Origin: an uncultured Bacteroidota bacterium
GTDB lineage: Bacteria; Bacteroidota; Bacteroidia; Bacteroidales; P3
Reading direction: 5' to 3'
DNA: 64,000 nucleotides
Assembly: GCA_900545215.1 (NCBI GenBank)
Contig: UQXW01000005.1
Coordinates: forward strand, 7,525 to 71,524
A program made the translations under genes and the position numbers. Below are positions 35,488-44,535 of the stretch, in pieces (positions within the stretch are counted from its first letter, which is position 1; the number at the start of each line of letters is the position of its first letter). The notes below the pieces were generated by a model that had not been told where the DNA came from, made no database searches, and was given only the letters and a program-made list of their open reading frames with translations.

Positions 35488-36855
35488 TTACTTCTTTATA
35501 TTAGGTTCTTCCAAACCGTAACCTTTTCTCTTATCTTCAATCTTCAATAGAACACCAAAGATAAGTGCCAAAATGCCGAACGAAGCGAATATCGTCATAG
35601 GAACAACGTAACCGCCGGTACTTTCCAATACCTTTCCTATCAACAAAGGTACGAAGCAAAGACCGAGATTTTGAACCCAGAAAATCAAGCAATATGCACT
35701 TCCTAATATCTTTTCGTCTATTATTTTCGGAACACTTGGCCACAAAGCTGCAGGAACCAAGGAGAAAGAGACTCCCAAAATAACTACCAAAAGCACTGCA
35801 AACCATTGTTTTGGGAATACAGGCAATACGAAAGCGAAGCACAAGTGGCAAGCTATCATTATAACAGCTCCTACCATCAACATGGAAGCGCCTTTTCCTT
35901 TATTATCCAAGAATATTCCCAAAAGAGGTGTCAAACACATCGCAAGGATTGGGAAACAGCTGAATAGCTGGGCTCCGACTTCGGAACTTACTCCAAGGGT
36001 TTTTGATAAGAAGTCAGGGGCATAACGTTGGAATGGGAAGATTGCCGAATAGTAAAGAACGCAAAGTAAAGCAACTAACCAGAACATTTTGCTTCCGAAA
36101 ACCTTTCCGAGGTCGCTCAAATGGAATTCGTCCTCAGGAGATTTTTCTTCCGTTGCCAAACCTGCTTGAACAAGTTGTTTGTCGAATTTCTTGTCCATTA
36201 CGCTGAACACGATGAAGAATATCAAGCCTATACATAGCAAGCAAGCACAGAAAGCGACCGGAGCTACAATCGACCTGTCGAATTGGTTTGCAATGATTGG
36301 GGCTATCCACATAACAGCAAACACACCTAATCTTGCGATTGCCATTTCCAAACCCATTGCAAGAGCCATTTCTTTTCCTTTGAACCACTTTGCGATTGAT
36401 TTTGAGACGGTTGTTCCCGCCATCTCGCAACCGCAACCGAATATCATGAAGCCCAAGCAAGCCATCTTGGCACTTCCCGGCATGGTTATCCACCATGAAT
36501 TCAACCAATTACAGAATGCCGTGGCCTGAAACCACTCACTGATTCCGATATACTTTATCAACGCACCTATCACCATCAAAGATGCAGACAAGATACCGGT
36601 GAAGCGTATTCCCATTTTATCGAGGATTATACCTGCGATGATAAGGAAACCGCATACGTTCAGGATATATTCGGAAGCGGCATACGTTCCGAATACTCCG
36701 CTGCTCCAACCGCGAGAACTCTCTATAAGCTCTTTCAGAGGAGACATGACGTCCACGAACATATAGCCGAAAAACATCATCAATGCGATGAGGATTAGGG
36801 CTGACCAACGAGCTACGGGACTGTCGTTCAATAACTTTGTAAGTTTTTCTGTCAT
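35488..36855 (-). CDS. MFS transporter
   Basis: The protein has 455 residues with twelve predicted membrane helices. The N-terminal half contains GIILDKMGIRFTGIL (family D-x-x-G-x-R/K loop between helices 2 and 3), and the C-terminal half has GIFLDNKGKGASML at the equivalent place. An internal SKSIAKWFKGKEMALAMG segment is like oxalate/formate-type and NarK-type carriers. The substrate cannot be read. It is a single-gene unit with its own terminator. A -7 box (TAGCTTTG, minus strand, 36894-36887) lies 32 bases upstream. Confidence 0.88.
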   Translation of the reverse strand: MTEKLTKLLNDSPVARWSALILIALMMFFGYMFVDVMSPLKELIESSRGWSSGVFGTYAASEYILNVCGFLIIAGIILDKMGIRFTGILSASLMVIGALIKYIGISEWFQATAFCNWLNSWWITMPGSAKMACLGFMIFGCGCEMAGTTVSKSIAKWFKGKEMALAMGLEMAIARLGVFAVMWIAPIIANQFDRSIVAPVAFCACLLCIGLIFFIVFSVMDKKFDKQLVQAGLATEEKSPEDEFHLSDLGKVFGSKMFWLVALLCVLYYSAIFPFQRYAPDFLSKTLGVSSEVGAQLFSCFPILAMCLTPLLGIFLDNKGKGASMLMVGAVIMIACHLCFAFVLPVFPKQWFAVLLVVILGVSFSLVPAALWPSVPKIIDEKILGSAYCLIFWVQNLGLCFVPLLIGKVLESTGGYVVPMTIFASFGILALIFGVLLKIEDKRKGYGLEEPNIKK

Positions 36856-36886
36856 TATTGTTTGATTTTAATGTTATTTCGGATTG

Positions 36887-36894
36887 CAAAGCTA
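36887..36894 (-). promoter_or_regulatory. -7 box for the MFS gene
   Basis: TAGCTTTG on the minus strand fits TAnnTTTG; no clear -33 element is seen. Confidence 0.5.
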
Positions 36895-37075
36895 TTACAT
36901 TTTTCGCAGAAAACACTTGTTCGATATCGTTTTTTTGACTGCATGGCAGAAAGAGAACAACAAAATTCTCCTTATACCATAATTATATGGCGGACGAAGT
37001 AAGAATTTCTGCTTTCTACTCTTTCAAACGCTTGTTTTCGTCATTGTTTTTCATGGAGAGAAGCGGTAGCTTGAT

Positions 37076-37153
37076 GAAACGCCGTTTGGCGAAAATAAAA
37101 CGCCGAAAGAATTATTTCAAACGCCGTCTCATTCATGCTCAAACGGCGTTTCG
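37076..37153. repeat. Dispersed palindromic repeat, copy 7 (intergenic)
   Basis: GAAACGCCGTTTGGC, the 16-base core at 37098-37113, CAAACGCCGTCTC and CAAACGGCGTTTCGC follow one another at 20-25 base spacing. This is the same four-unit layout as in sbcC. Confidence 0.88.
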
Positions 37154-37252
37154 CTTTATGTTCATGAACTTGCGGGAAAATCCACACAGCTTTTTTCTAT
37201 CGTTTGGCGAAAAAAAATCCCTCAATGCTGTGAAATTCCCAAATAAAATTCT

Positions 37253-37260
37253 ATCTTTGC
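37253..37260 (+). promoter_or_regulatory. -7 box for secDF
   Basis: TATCTTTG fits TAnnTTTG, 37 bases before the ATG. TGTG at about 37230 is a poor -33 match. Confidence 0.55.
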
Positions 37261-37297
37261 AACTTCAAAAACATGTGTACTTATAAGACAGAGTAAT

Positions 37298-40200
37298 ATG
37301 CAAAACAAAGGTGCTATCAGAGTCGTAGCGATTATTTTCGCCTTGATTTGTCTCTACCAGTTGTCTTTCACGTACTTCTCTAAGAAGGTGGAAAGCAATG
37401 CAAAGGAGTATGCGACAAACCAATACGCAAAAAGTCAGGCTGCGAATCTGGCAAAAGGAGATGCTTTACGCGAACAGGAAATCTTCGATTCCATTGCAAC
37501 GATGAGGGAGAATTTCTACTTGGATTCGGTGTCCGAGAAAACTGCCTACAACTTCCTTTGGATGAGAAAATTCTCTTACAAAGAATGTAAAGCGAGAGAA
37601 GTGAACTTGGGTTTGGACTTGAAAGGCGGTATGAACGTCATGATGGAGGTTTCCACCATAGACGTTTTGAGGAATCTTGCAAGCAATCCTAATGATCCCG
37701 AATTGAGCAAGTTGGTGAGTCTTGCAGAGAAAAATCACAAGGAAACGGGAGACAGATTCATCGATTGCTTCGAAAGAACCGTGAATGAGGCAGCAAAAAC
37801 GTCCAAGGTGGATCTTTCGGCTTTCTTCAGAGTAAAATTGAAGGAAAAAGGCATTACAGCCAATTCGTCGAATGCGGATGTTATAAAAGCCATTCGTCAG
37901 GAATGTACCGATGCTTACGACAGAACTTTTCAAGTTTTGTCTAAACGTATAGATAAGTTCGGTGTGGCACAACCTACAATTCAAAAGTTGGAAGCAACCG
38001 AGAGAATAGCGATAGAGTTACCGGGAATAAAAGACCCGCAAAGGGTAAGCAAGCTTTTGGAAGGCTCTGCACAGTTGCAGTTCTGGTTGGCAGGCGATTT
38101 GGCAAAGGTGAGTGCCTCATTGCAAGCAGCAGACAAGTGGTTGGCTGAAACGAATTACGGAGAGGAAAGTGCGGAGAGTCAAGATGCCGTTTCTTCGGAA
38201 ACGACAACAGCGAGCGAAACTCTTGCGAAAGGAGATGTGGCAAAGAAAGCCGATACGGTGGCAAAGAAAAACCCGAATCCGTTGTTCTCCAAGTTCGCTC
38301 ATTTGAACAATGGAACGTTGCAAAGTTATGTTGTCGGAACGGCAACGGCTGCAAACAGAAGCGAAATAGATCGCATGCTTGCAGCAGCGAGCAAAATCCT
38401 TCCACAAGATGTTATGTTCTTGTGGGGAGCGAAGCCGATAAGCAAGACGAACGAATATGAGTTGTATATACTTCAATATACGAACAAAGCGAAAACACCG
38501 TTGTTGGATGGAGATGTGATTTCCGATGCAAGAAGCGACTTCAATCAACAAGGACAACCTGTTGTCTCTATGGTGATGAAAGACGATGCCGCTCGCAAAT
38601 GGGCGAAGATAACAGGAAGCAACGTGAACAACTGCATCGCCATAGTATTGGATGATGTGGTTTATTCCGCACCGAGAGTTAACGGAGAAATCAGCGGAGG
38701 TCGTTCCGAAATTTCCGGACAATTCACCGTCGATGAAGCGAAAGACTTGGCAAACATCTTGAAGTCAGGTAAACTTACGGCACCTGCGAAAATGGTTCAG
38801 GAGTCTGTTGTCGGTCCTTCCTTGGGTGCAGAATCCATACGTACCGGTTTGATTTCGTTCATTGTCGCTTTCTTGTTGGTATTCGCTTACATGATATTCT
38901 TCTACAACATGGCAGGTATTGCGGCTTGCTGTGCGTTGCTTGTCAATATATTCTTCTTGTTCGGAATATTGGCATCGATAGGAGCAGTCTTGACTTTGCC
39001 GGGTATAGCAGGTATCGTCTTGACAATGGCAATGGCAGTCGATGCCAACGTTATCATATATGAACGTATCAAGGAGGAGTTGCTTGCTGGCAAAAACGTG
39101 GCCTCTGCAATCAAAGACGGATACAAGGTCGCTTATTCTGCAATCATAGACGGTAACGTTACTACATTGTTGACGGGTATAGTTCTTGCATATTTCGGAA
39201 GCGGTCCTATTCAAGGTTTTGCCGTTACATTGTGTATAGGTATCTTGACTTCGTTGTTCTCAAGTATCTTTATTTCGAGATTGGTCTTCGAGGCGATGTT
39301 GAGCAGCAAGAAAGGACAGAGAAAAATCACGTTCTTCAACAAATTTACCGAACACTTCTTGGAAAATCCGAAAGTAAACTTCGTCGGAACGCATAAGGTG
39401 CAAACCATAATATCCGTTTCATTGGCTGTTATAGCAATAGGTTCTTTGGCTTTCAAAGGATTGGATTACGGTATAGACTTTTCAGGCGGACGTACTTACG
39501 TCGTGAGATTCGATAAGGACGTAAATCCTGTGGAAGTAAGGCATGAATTGCAAAAGGAATTCGGTTCTGCTCCGGAGGTGAAGACGTTCGGGCCCGCATA
39601 TCAGGTTAAGATAACAACGGATTATAAGGTAAAAGACGACAGCGATGCCGTTAAGCGTGAAGTGATAGCCAAATTGCATAATGGAACGAAAAGTTTCTTC
39701 AATGATAAGAACATTACGTTGGAGCAATTCGAATCCACAATGAAGAGTCCTTTGGGTATAATAAGTTCCGAAATAGTGGGACCTACAATGGCAGAGGATA
39801 TACAACGTTCGGCTATCATTGCCGTTATCGTTTCTCTTGTTCTTATATTCCTATATATAGGATTGAGATTTAGAAAATGGCAATATGGTTTGGCAGGTCT
39901 TGTGTCTTTGTCGTTCGACGCTTTGATAACAATAGGAATTTTCTCCTTGTTCGGAGGCTTGCTTCCTTTCAACTTGGAAGTCAACCAAGATTTTATAGCC
40001 GCCATACTTACGGTGATAGGTTATTCGATAAATGATACGGTGATAGTGTTCGACCGTGTCAGGGAGAATGTGAGGTTGTACCCTAAGGCACCTTATGGAA
40101 AGGTTATGAACGATGCCATGAACCAGACTTTAAGTCGTACGTTCAATACGTTGGGTTCTACTTTGTTGGTATTGTTGATAGTATTCATATTCGGAGGCGA

Positions 40201-40342
40201 GGTGTTGAGAGGATTTGCCTTTGCATTGTTCGTCGGTGTTGCTGTCGGTGGATTTGCTTCGTTGTGTGTGGCTTGTCCTACGGCATACGCATTGATAACT
40301 CGTTCCGAAAAGAAAAAAGAATTGGCGAAGACAGTAAAGTGA
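37298..40342 (+). CDS. secDF: Protein translocase subunit SecDF (fused)
   Basis: The protein has 1014 residues. The SecD half comes first: one helix, a large periplasmic domain with GLDLKGGMNVMMEV, and five helices with VDANVIIYERIKEEL. The SecF half follows (from about residue 700) with YGIDFSGGRTYVVRF and NDTVIVFDRVRENVR. It uses the proton gradient to help pull proteins out of the Sec channel. A low-complexity Ser/Thr/Ala/Lys stretch at about 280-330 interrupts the periplasmic domain, as is usual in this phylum. The fused form is typical of Bacteroidota. Confidence 0.97.
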   Translation: MQNKGAIRVVAIIFALICLYQLSFTYFSKKVESNAKEYATNQYAKSQAANLAKGDALREQEIFDSIATMRENFYLDSVSEKTAYNFLWMRKFSYKECKAREVNLGLDLKGGMNVMMEVSTIDVLRNLASNPNDPELSKLVSLAEKNHKETGDRFIDCFERTVNEAAKTSKVDLSAFFRVKLKEKGITANSSNADVIKAIRQECTDAYDRTFQVLSKRIDKFGVAQPTIQKLEATERIAIELPGIKDPQRVSKLLEGSAQLQFWLAGDLAKVSASLQAADKWLAETNYGEESAESQDAVSSETTTASETLAKGDVAKKADTVAKKNPNPLFSKFAHLNNGTLQSYVVGTATAANRSEIDRMLAAASKILPQDVMFLWGAKPISKTNEYELYILQYTNKAKTPLLDGDVISDARSDFNQQGQPVVSMVMKDDAARKWAKITGSNVNNCIAIVLDDVVYSAPRVNGEISGGRSEISGQFTVDEAKDLANILKSGKLTAPAKMVQESVVGPSLGAESIRTGLISFIVAFLLVFAYMIFFYNMAGIAACCALLVNIFFLFGILASIGAVLTLPGIAGIVLTMAMAVDANVIIYERIKEELLAGKNVASAIKDGYKVAYSAIIDGNVTTLLTGIVLAYFGSGPIQGFAVTLCIGILTSLFSSIFISRLVFEAMLSSKKGQRKITFFNKFTEHFLENPKVNFVGTHKVQTIISVSLAVIAIGSLAFKGLDYGIDFSGGRTYVVRFDKDVNPVEVRHELQKEFGSAPEVKTFGPAYQVKITTDYKVKDDSDAVKREVIAKLHNGTKSFFNDKNITLEQFESTMKSPLGIISSEIVGPTMAEDIQRSAIIAVIVSLVLIFLYIGLRFRKWQYGLAGLVSLSFDALITIGIFSLFGGLLPFNLEVNQDFIAAILTVIGYSINDTVIVFDRVRENVRLYPKAPYGKVMNDAMNQTLSRTFNTLGSTLLVLLIVFIFGGEVLRGFAFALFVGVAVGGFASLCVACPTAYALITRSEKKKELAKTVK

Positions 40343-40348
40343 TAATAT

Positions 40349-40391
40349 AGAGTTTATCGGAAAGAGTTTGATGCTCTCTCCGATAAACTCT
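40349..40391 (+). terminator. Strong hairpin after secDF
   Basis: AGAGTTTATCGG (40349-40360) pairs perfectly with CCGATAAACTCT (40380-40391). The inner AAGAG/CTCTC also pairs. No T tract follows, so it may stabilise the mRNA or attenuate transcription instead of ending it. Confidence 0.6.
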
Positions 40392-40441
40392 TCAATATAA
40401 GATTTTGCAGGTCTTGATAATTGAACAGAATTTGCTTTGAC

Positions 40442-40786
40442 ATGGAAGTGATAATTCTATTATTGGTATTTGGTCTGATAGCCGTGAGAATGTCGATGAA
40501 AATATCGGCAAGGGCAAAGGACACGACAAAGGTTGATTCCGAGACGGAAAGTCTGTGGAATTTTGCCTTTGAAGAGGAAGACCACAAAACCGATGTAGAG
40601 TTAGAAAATGTCGAAGAAGTAAAAAAGAATGTCGAGACCGAGAAAAGGGAAGTCGAAAGTGTTGTTTTTCGGAATAAAGAAGTGCAAGAAAAACGGAAAG
40701 ACGAGAAGTCTGAACAAAAAGACAAAAGTTTTTCCTTGAAAGAGGCAGTGATTTATTCGACAATATTGGACAGACCTTACAAGTAG
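40442..40786 (+). CDS. Small single-helix membrane protein, unknown function
   Basis: The start is set at the ATG at 40442 (114 residues) rather than a TTG at 40421. MEVIILLLVFGLIAVRMSMKI is a membrane anchor, followed by a highly charged, probably helical, Glu/Lys-rich region (about 30-100) and a short hydrophobic end (AVIYSTILDRPYK). I recognise no family. It stands between secDF and the surface cluster and may be read with either. Confidence 0.5.
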   Translation: MEVIILLLVFGLIAVRMSMKISARAKDTTKVDSETESLWNFAFEEEDHKTDVELENVEEVKKNVETEKREVESVVFRNKEVQEKRKDEKSEQKDKSFSLKEAVIYSTILDRPYK

Positions 40787-40825
40787 TTAGTTTAGCGAAT
40801 TATAAATCTAAGAAAATACATTAAA

Positions 40826-43800
40826 ATGGGTATGTTGAGAAAATTATTCTTCACTCTCGGGTTGTTATTGACAACCGGTCTGATGTTGTATTCTCAGGGA
40901 GTACTGACGGGTACAATTACAGACGCATCGACGAAAGAGCCATTACCGTTTGTTAATGTCATTGTTGAGCAAAATGGTCAACAGATGGGCGGAGCCCAGA
41001 CAGATGTGGACGGTAATTATCAAATCAAGCCGTTGGCACCTGGCGATTACGATATCAGGGCTTCATTCGTTGGCTACAAAACGGTGCTGAAAACAGGTGT
41101 AAAGGTTAATGCTTCCGGCTTTTCAAAAGGAGGAAACATTGAGATGGCTCCAACATCGGAGATGCTTAATACCGTGGAAATCGTGGAGTATGCAATACCT
41201 TTGCTTGAACAAGGTACATCGGAATCCGGTAAGCGTATTTCCGCCGAGGATTTGGACAACATGACTGCCAACTCGGTTGATGCCATCATCGCCAATGTCG
41301 GAGGTATTACAGACTCGGACGGTGGAGCAGGTAGCGCTCGTGGTGAGGGCAGTATGGTAACTTATGTCAATGGTGTGGCAAAGAAAGGAAGCGTTAATAT
41401 TCCGAAGCAAGCCATTGCAGAAATCCAAGTCATCTTGGGTGGTACTCCTGCAAGTATAGGAGAGGCAATCGGAGGTAGTACTAACATTACTTTGAAACCA
41501 CCGCAAAACACCTTTACCGGTTATGTACAGTATCAGACATCGGAGTTTTTGGATACTCGTGGATACCATAGAGGAGACTTCTATTTTACAGGTCCGTTGT
41601 TGAAAAAGACTGACGCAGGCGGAGTTTCCAACAGTATCATTGGTTACCGTTTGTCGGGATTTGTTACTTATGCAGCGGATAGTTATTTGAGACCGAAGGA
41701 CAGAAGGTACTATATGATAAAGGATGATGTTTTGGAAAACTTGAAACAAAACCCTTTGGTGTACGATCCTTCAACCGGAGCTGTGAATTATGCTGCCGAG
41801 TTTTTGACAATGAAAGATTTCGAGCAGGTTGGTCGCAAGTCTAACCTATGGTCGAACTCGATATACGTGGAAGGAGGATTGGATTTCCGTTTCTCCAAGA
41901 ACAGCATGTTGCAAATCAATGCGGAGTTTGTCAACAGTATAGGAATGAATGGTTCGATTTCTTCAATGTTGATGAACAACTACAACAACTCTGAAAGCAA
42001 GAGCCACAGCATTCAATTGATGGGAGACTTTACTCAGAAGTTCAATTCCGAGCAATCTTCTTTGATAAAGAACGTAATCTTCAACTTGACGGCATCTTAT
42101 TCCAAGTCATATTCGGAGGCTTATAACAAAGATCATGGCGACGATTTGTTCCGTTACGGACATGTCGGAACGTTCCATACATACAAGAGACCGATGTATG
42201 AACTTACGAGAATGGATATAGATGGCGACGGAAGCAGCGAGTATGTTTATGAGCAGAACGGTTGGATGGATTATCAGGTGGATTATACTCCTTCTGAATA
42301 CAATCCGGGATTGTCTGCATATACTTCACAGTTGTTCTACGACAATGCTTTCTCGAGTTTGAGACCTTATTTGTACAATTACGATAATATCAAATCCTTT
42401 AAGGGTTTGGTGAACGGAGATATGCCTTCTTCGGTTTACAGCATGTTTACCAACGTTGGCGTTGTCGGTTCTTCTTACTCTAAATCCGAATCACAATATA
42501 TATATGCAGCAGCGAGAGTTTCTGCCGATATAGGAAAGCACTCCATAGAATTGGGATTTCAATATGACCAATCGATATACAGAGGTTACTCTTTGGCTGC
42601 TTCAAGTTTGTGGACCATCATGAAACAAGAGGCTAACCAACACTTGTTGTACAGGGATCTTGACAACCCTATCATAGACGAGAGTGGTATGTACCCTACC
42701 GTATCATACAATCGTAAGTACGATGCCGGCAGCCAGACATTCTTCGACAAACAAGTACGTCAGAAATTAGGTTTGGCAGTCGATGGAACGGAATGGATAG
42801 ACATCGACAGCTACGATCCTTCCACATTCTCTTTGGACATGTTCTCAGCCGATGAGTTGTTCAATACCGGTGGTAGTTCATCTTTGGTAAGCTACTACGG
42901 TTATGACCACACGGGAGAGAAAATAACAGGCAAGCAATCTTTGCAAGACTTCTTTACCGGCGTTGACGGAAAGAGAAACATAGGAGCGTGGGAGCCTATT
43001 TACATGGCAGGATACATACAAGATAAATTCTACTTCAACGACTTGATATTTAACATCGGTATCCGTGTGGATAGATTTGACGGAAATCAGCAAGGCTTGA
43101 AAGATCCTTATTTGTTGTATTCTTCTTACACGGCAGGGGATTTGAGAAATGCAGGTCGTGGAAGTGAAGTTCCTAACAGCATAGGAGATGACTATATACT
43201 ATACGTAGATAAACTTTCTTCAAGTTCTACATTGGATAATGTGGAAGTAAGAGGTTTCCGTAACCAAAATGGAAACAGTTGGTACAACGCAAACGGTGAG
43301 GTAGTGTCGAACCCTAACGATATTTCCGGTTCGTCGGGACAGCCTTTGCCTTTCAGAAAAGGAGAATTGTCCGAGACCGGTTTGCCTAAGCAAATATCCA
43401 CAGATGCTTTCAAGGATTACGAACCACAGATAGTTGCAATGCCTCGTATCGCATTCTCTTTCCCTGTGTCCGATAAGTCTGAGTTCAAAGCATCATACGA
43501 TGTGATTGCAAGAAGACCGAGTGCAGGTTATTGGCAAGCAAGTTATGATAGCTACCTATACATGGAAAAAATGTCCGGAGCTGCGTTGACAAACCCTAAC
43601 TTGAAGCCTGAGAAGATTACCAACTACGAGTTGGGCTTCCAACAAGTATTGTCCCAGTCTTCTGCTTTGGGTATAACGGCTTACTACAAGCAAACAAGAG
43701 ACCTTATCGCTTTGGTACAATATGTAGGCGCCGACCCTACCAACTTGTACTACTCTTATGCGAACCAAGACTTCAGAACAACGAAAGGTTTCACCATCTC

Positions 43801-44506
43801 CTATGATTTGAGACGTTCGAAGAATGTAAGGGTTAATGCGAACTATACTTTGCAATATGCAGAAGGAACGACAGGTTTGCCTTCTTCGACAATAGTTTCT
43901 TTGATTAAGGCAGGTTATCCTAACATCAAGATGTTGTTCCCAATCTCTGACGACAGAAGACACGAGTTCAAGGTGAATTTGGACTTTCGTTATTTGGGTG
44001 GAGACAAATACAACGGACCTGTAACTTCGAGAGTGGTAACCGACAAGAACGGAAATGAAGTCGTAAAGAACTTCCGTTGGTTGCAAAACTTCGGAGTAAA
44101 CATTACAGCCGTTGCACAATCCGGTTCTCCATATACAAAATACCACAGCAACATACAACAAACAATCGTCGGTAGTTATCGTGGAGCTCGTTTGCCATGG
44201 TCATTCCGTGTGGATTTGAGTGTGGATAAGTCTTACAACATAAAGGTCGGTAAGAAGCCTACAGTGTTGAACTTCTTCGCAAGAATAACCAACGTATTCA
44301 ACATAAAGAATATCAGAAGCGTTTACGGCGTAACAGGAGACCCTGATGATAACGGATACTTGACAGACCCTGAAACACAAACCATAATTGCCGGTAAGTT
44401 GAATGAGCAAGCTTACAGGGATTACTACTACATGTATTTGAATAATGCCAACTACAACTATTCTACGCCGAGAATGGTTTACGTAGGTCTATCTTATCAG
44501 TTCTAA
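40826..44506 (+). CDS. TonB-dependent receptor with CarboxypepD-reg-like N-terminal domain
   Basis: The protein has 1226 residues. A signal peptide (to about 24) is followed by a beta-sandwich domain (about 25-110, GVLTGTITDASTKEPLPFVNVIV, split at the KEPLP turn). A plug domain comes next (about 125-235, with AIAEIQVILGGTPASIGEAIGG), then a long beta-barrel ending in YVGLSYQF with the terminal aromatic. It would be energised by an ExbB/D-TonB motor such as that at 8.9-10.8 kb. No SusD partner follows. Instead come a 1536-residue secreted protein and a PorV-type barrel, so this is probably not a classical glycan-uptake pair. Confidence 0.9.
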   Translation: MGMLRKLFFTLGLLLTTGLMLYSQGVLTGTITDASTKEPLPFVNVIVEQNGQQMGGAQTDVDGNYQIKPLAPGDYDIRASFVGYKTVLKTGVKVNASGFSKGGNIEMAPTSEMLNTVEIVEYAIPLLEQGTSESGKRISAEDLDNMTANSVDAIIANVGGITDSDGGAGSARGEGSMVTYVNGVAKKGSVNIPKQAIAEIQVILGGTPASIGEAIGGSTNITLKPPQNTFTGYVQYQTSEFLDTRGYHRGDFYFTGPLLKKTDAGGVSNSIIGYRLSGFVTYAADSYLRPKDRRYYMIKDDVLENLKQNPLVYDPSTGAVNYAAEFLTMKDFEQVGRKSNLWSNSIYVEGGLDFRFSKNSMLQINAEFVNSIGMNGSISSMLMNNYNNSESKSHSIQLMGDFTQKFNSEQSSLIKNVIFNLTASYSKSYSEAYNKDHGDDLFRYGHVGTFHTYKRPMYELTRMDIDGDGSSEYVYEQNGWMDYQVDYTPSEYNPGLSAYTSQLFYDNAFSSLRPYLYNYDNIKSFKGLVNGDMPSSVYSMFTNVGVVGSSYSKSESQYIYAAARVSADIGKHSIELGFQYDQSIYRGYSLAASSLWTIMKQEANQHLLYRDLDNPIIDESGMYPTVSYNRKYDAGSQTFFDKQVRQKLGLAVDGTEWIDIDSYDPSTFSLDMFSADELFNTGGSSSLVSYYGYDHTGEKITGKQSLQDFFTGVDGKRNIGAWEPIYMAGYIQDKFYFNDLIFNIGIRVDRFDGNQQGLKDPYLLYSSYTAGDLRNAGRGSEVPNSIGDDYILYVDKLSSSSTLDNVEVRGFRNQNGNSWYNANGEVVSNPNDISGSSGQPLPFRKGELSETGLPKQISTDAFKDYEPQIVAMPRIAFSFPVSDKSEFKASYDVIARRPSAGYWQASYDSYLYMEKMSGAALTNPNLKPEKITNYELGFQQVLSQSSALGITAYYKQTRDLIALVQYVGADPTNLYYSYANQDFRTTKGFTISYDLRRSKNVRVNANYTLQYAEGTTGLPSSTIVSLIKAGYPNIKMLFPISDDRRHEFKVNLDFRYLGGDKYNGPVTSRVVTDKNGNEVVKNFRWLQNFGVNITAVAQSGSPYTKYHSNIQQTIVGSYRGARLPWSFRVDLSVDKSYNIKVGKKPTVLNFFARITNVFNIKNIRSVYGVTGDPDDNGYLTDPETQTIIAGKLNEQAYRDYYYMYLNNANYNYSTPRMVYVGLSYQF

Positions 44507-44535
44507 TAGTGTTAAACAGATAAACAGAAAGTTAT

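Larger units (their letters stand above)
36895..37297. other. Gene-free stretch with repeat copy 7
   Basis: No protein gene is credible. The stretch holds the repeat at 37076-37153 and the secDF -7 box at 37253-37260. I see nothing else. Confidence 0.6.
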
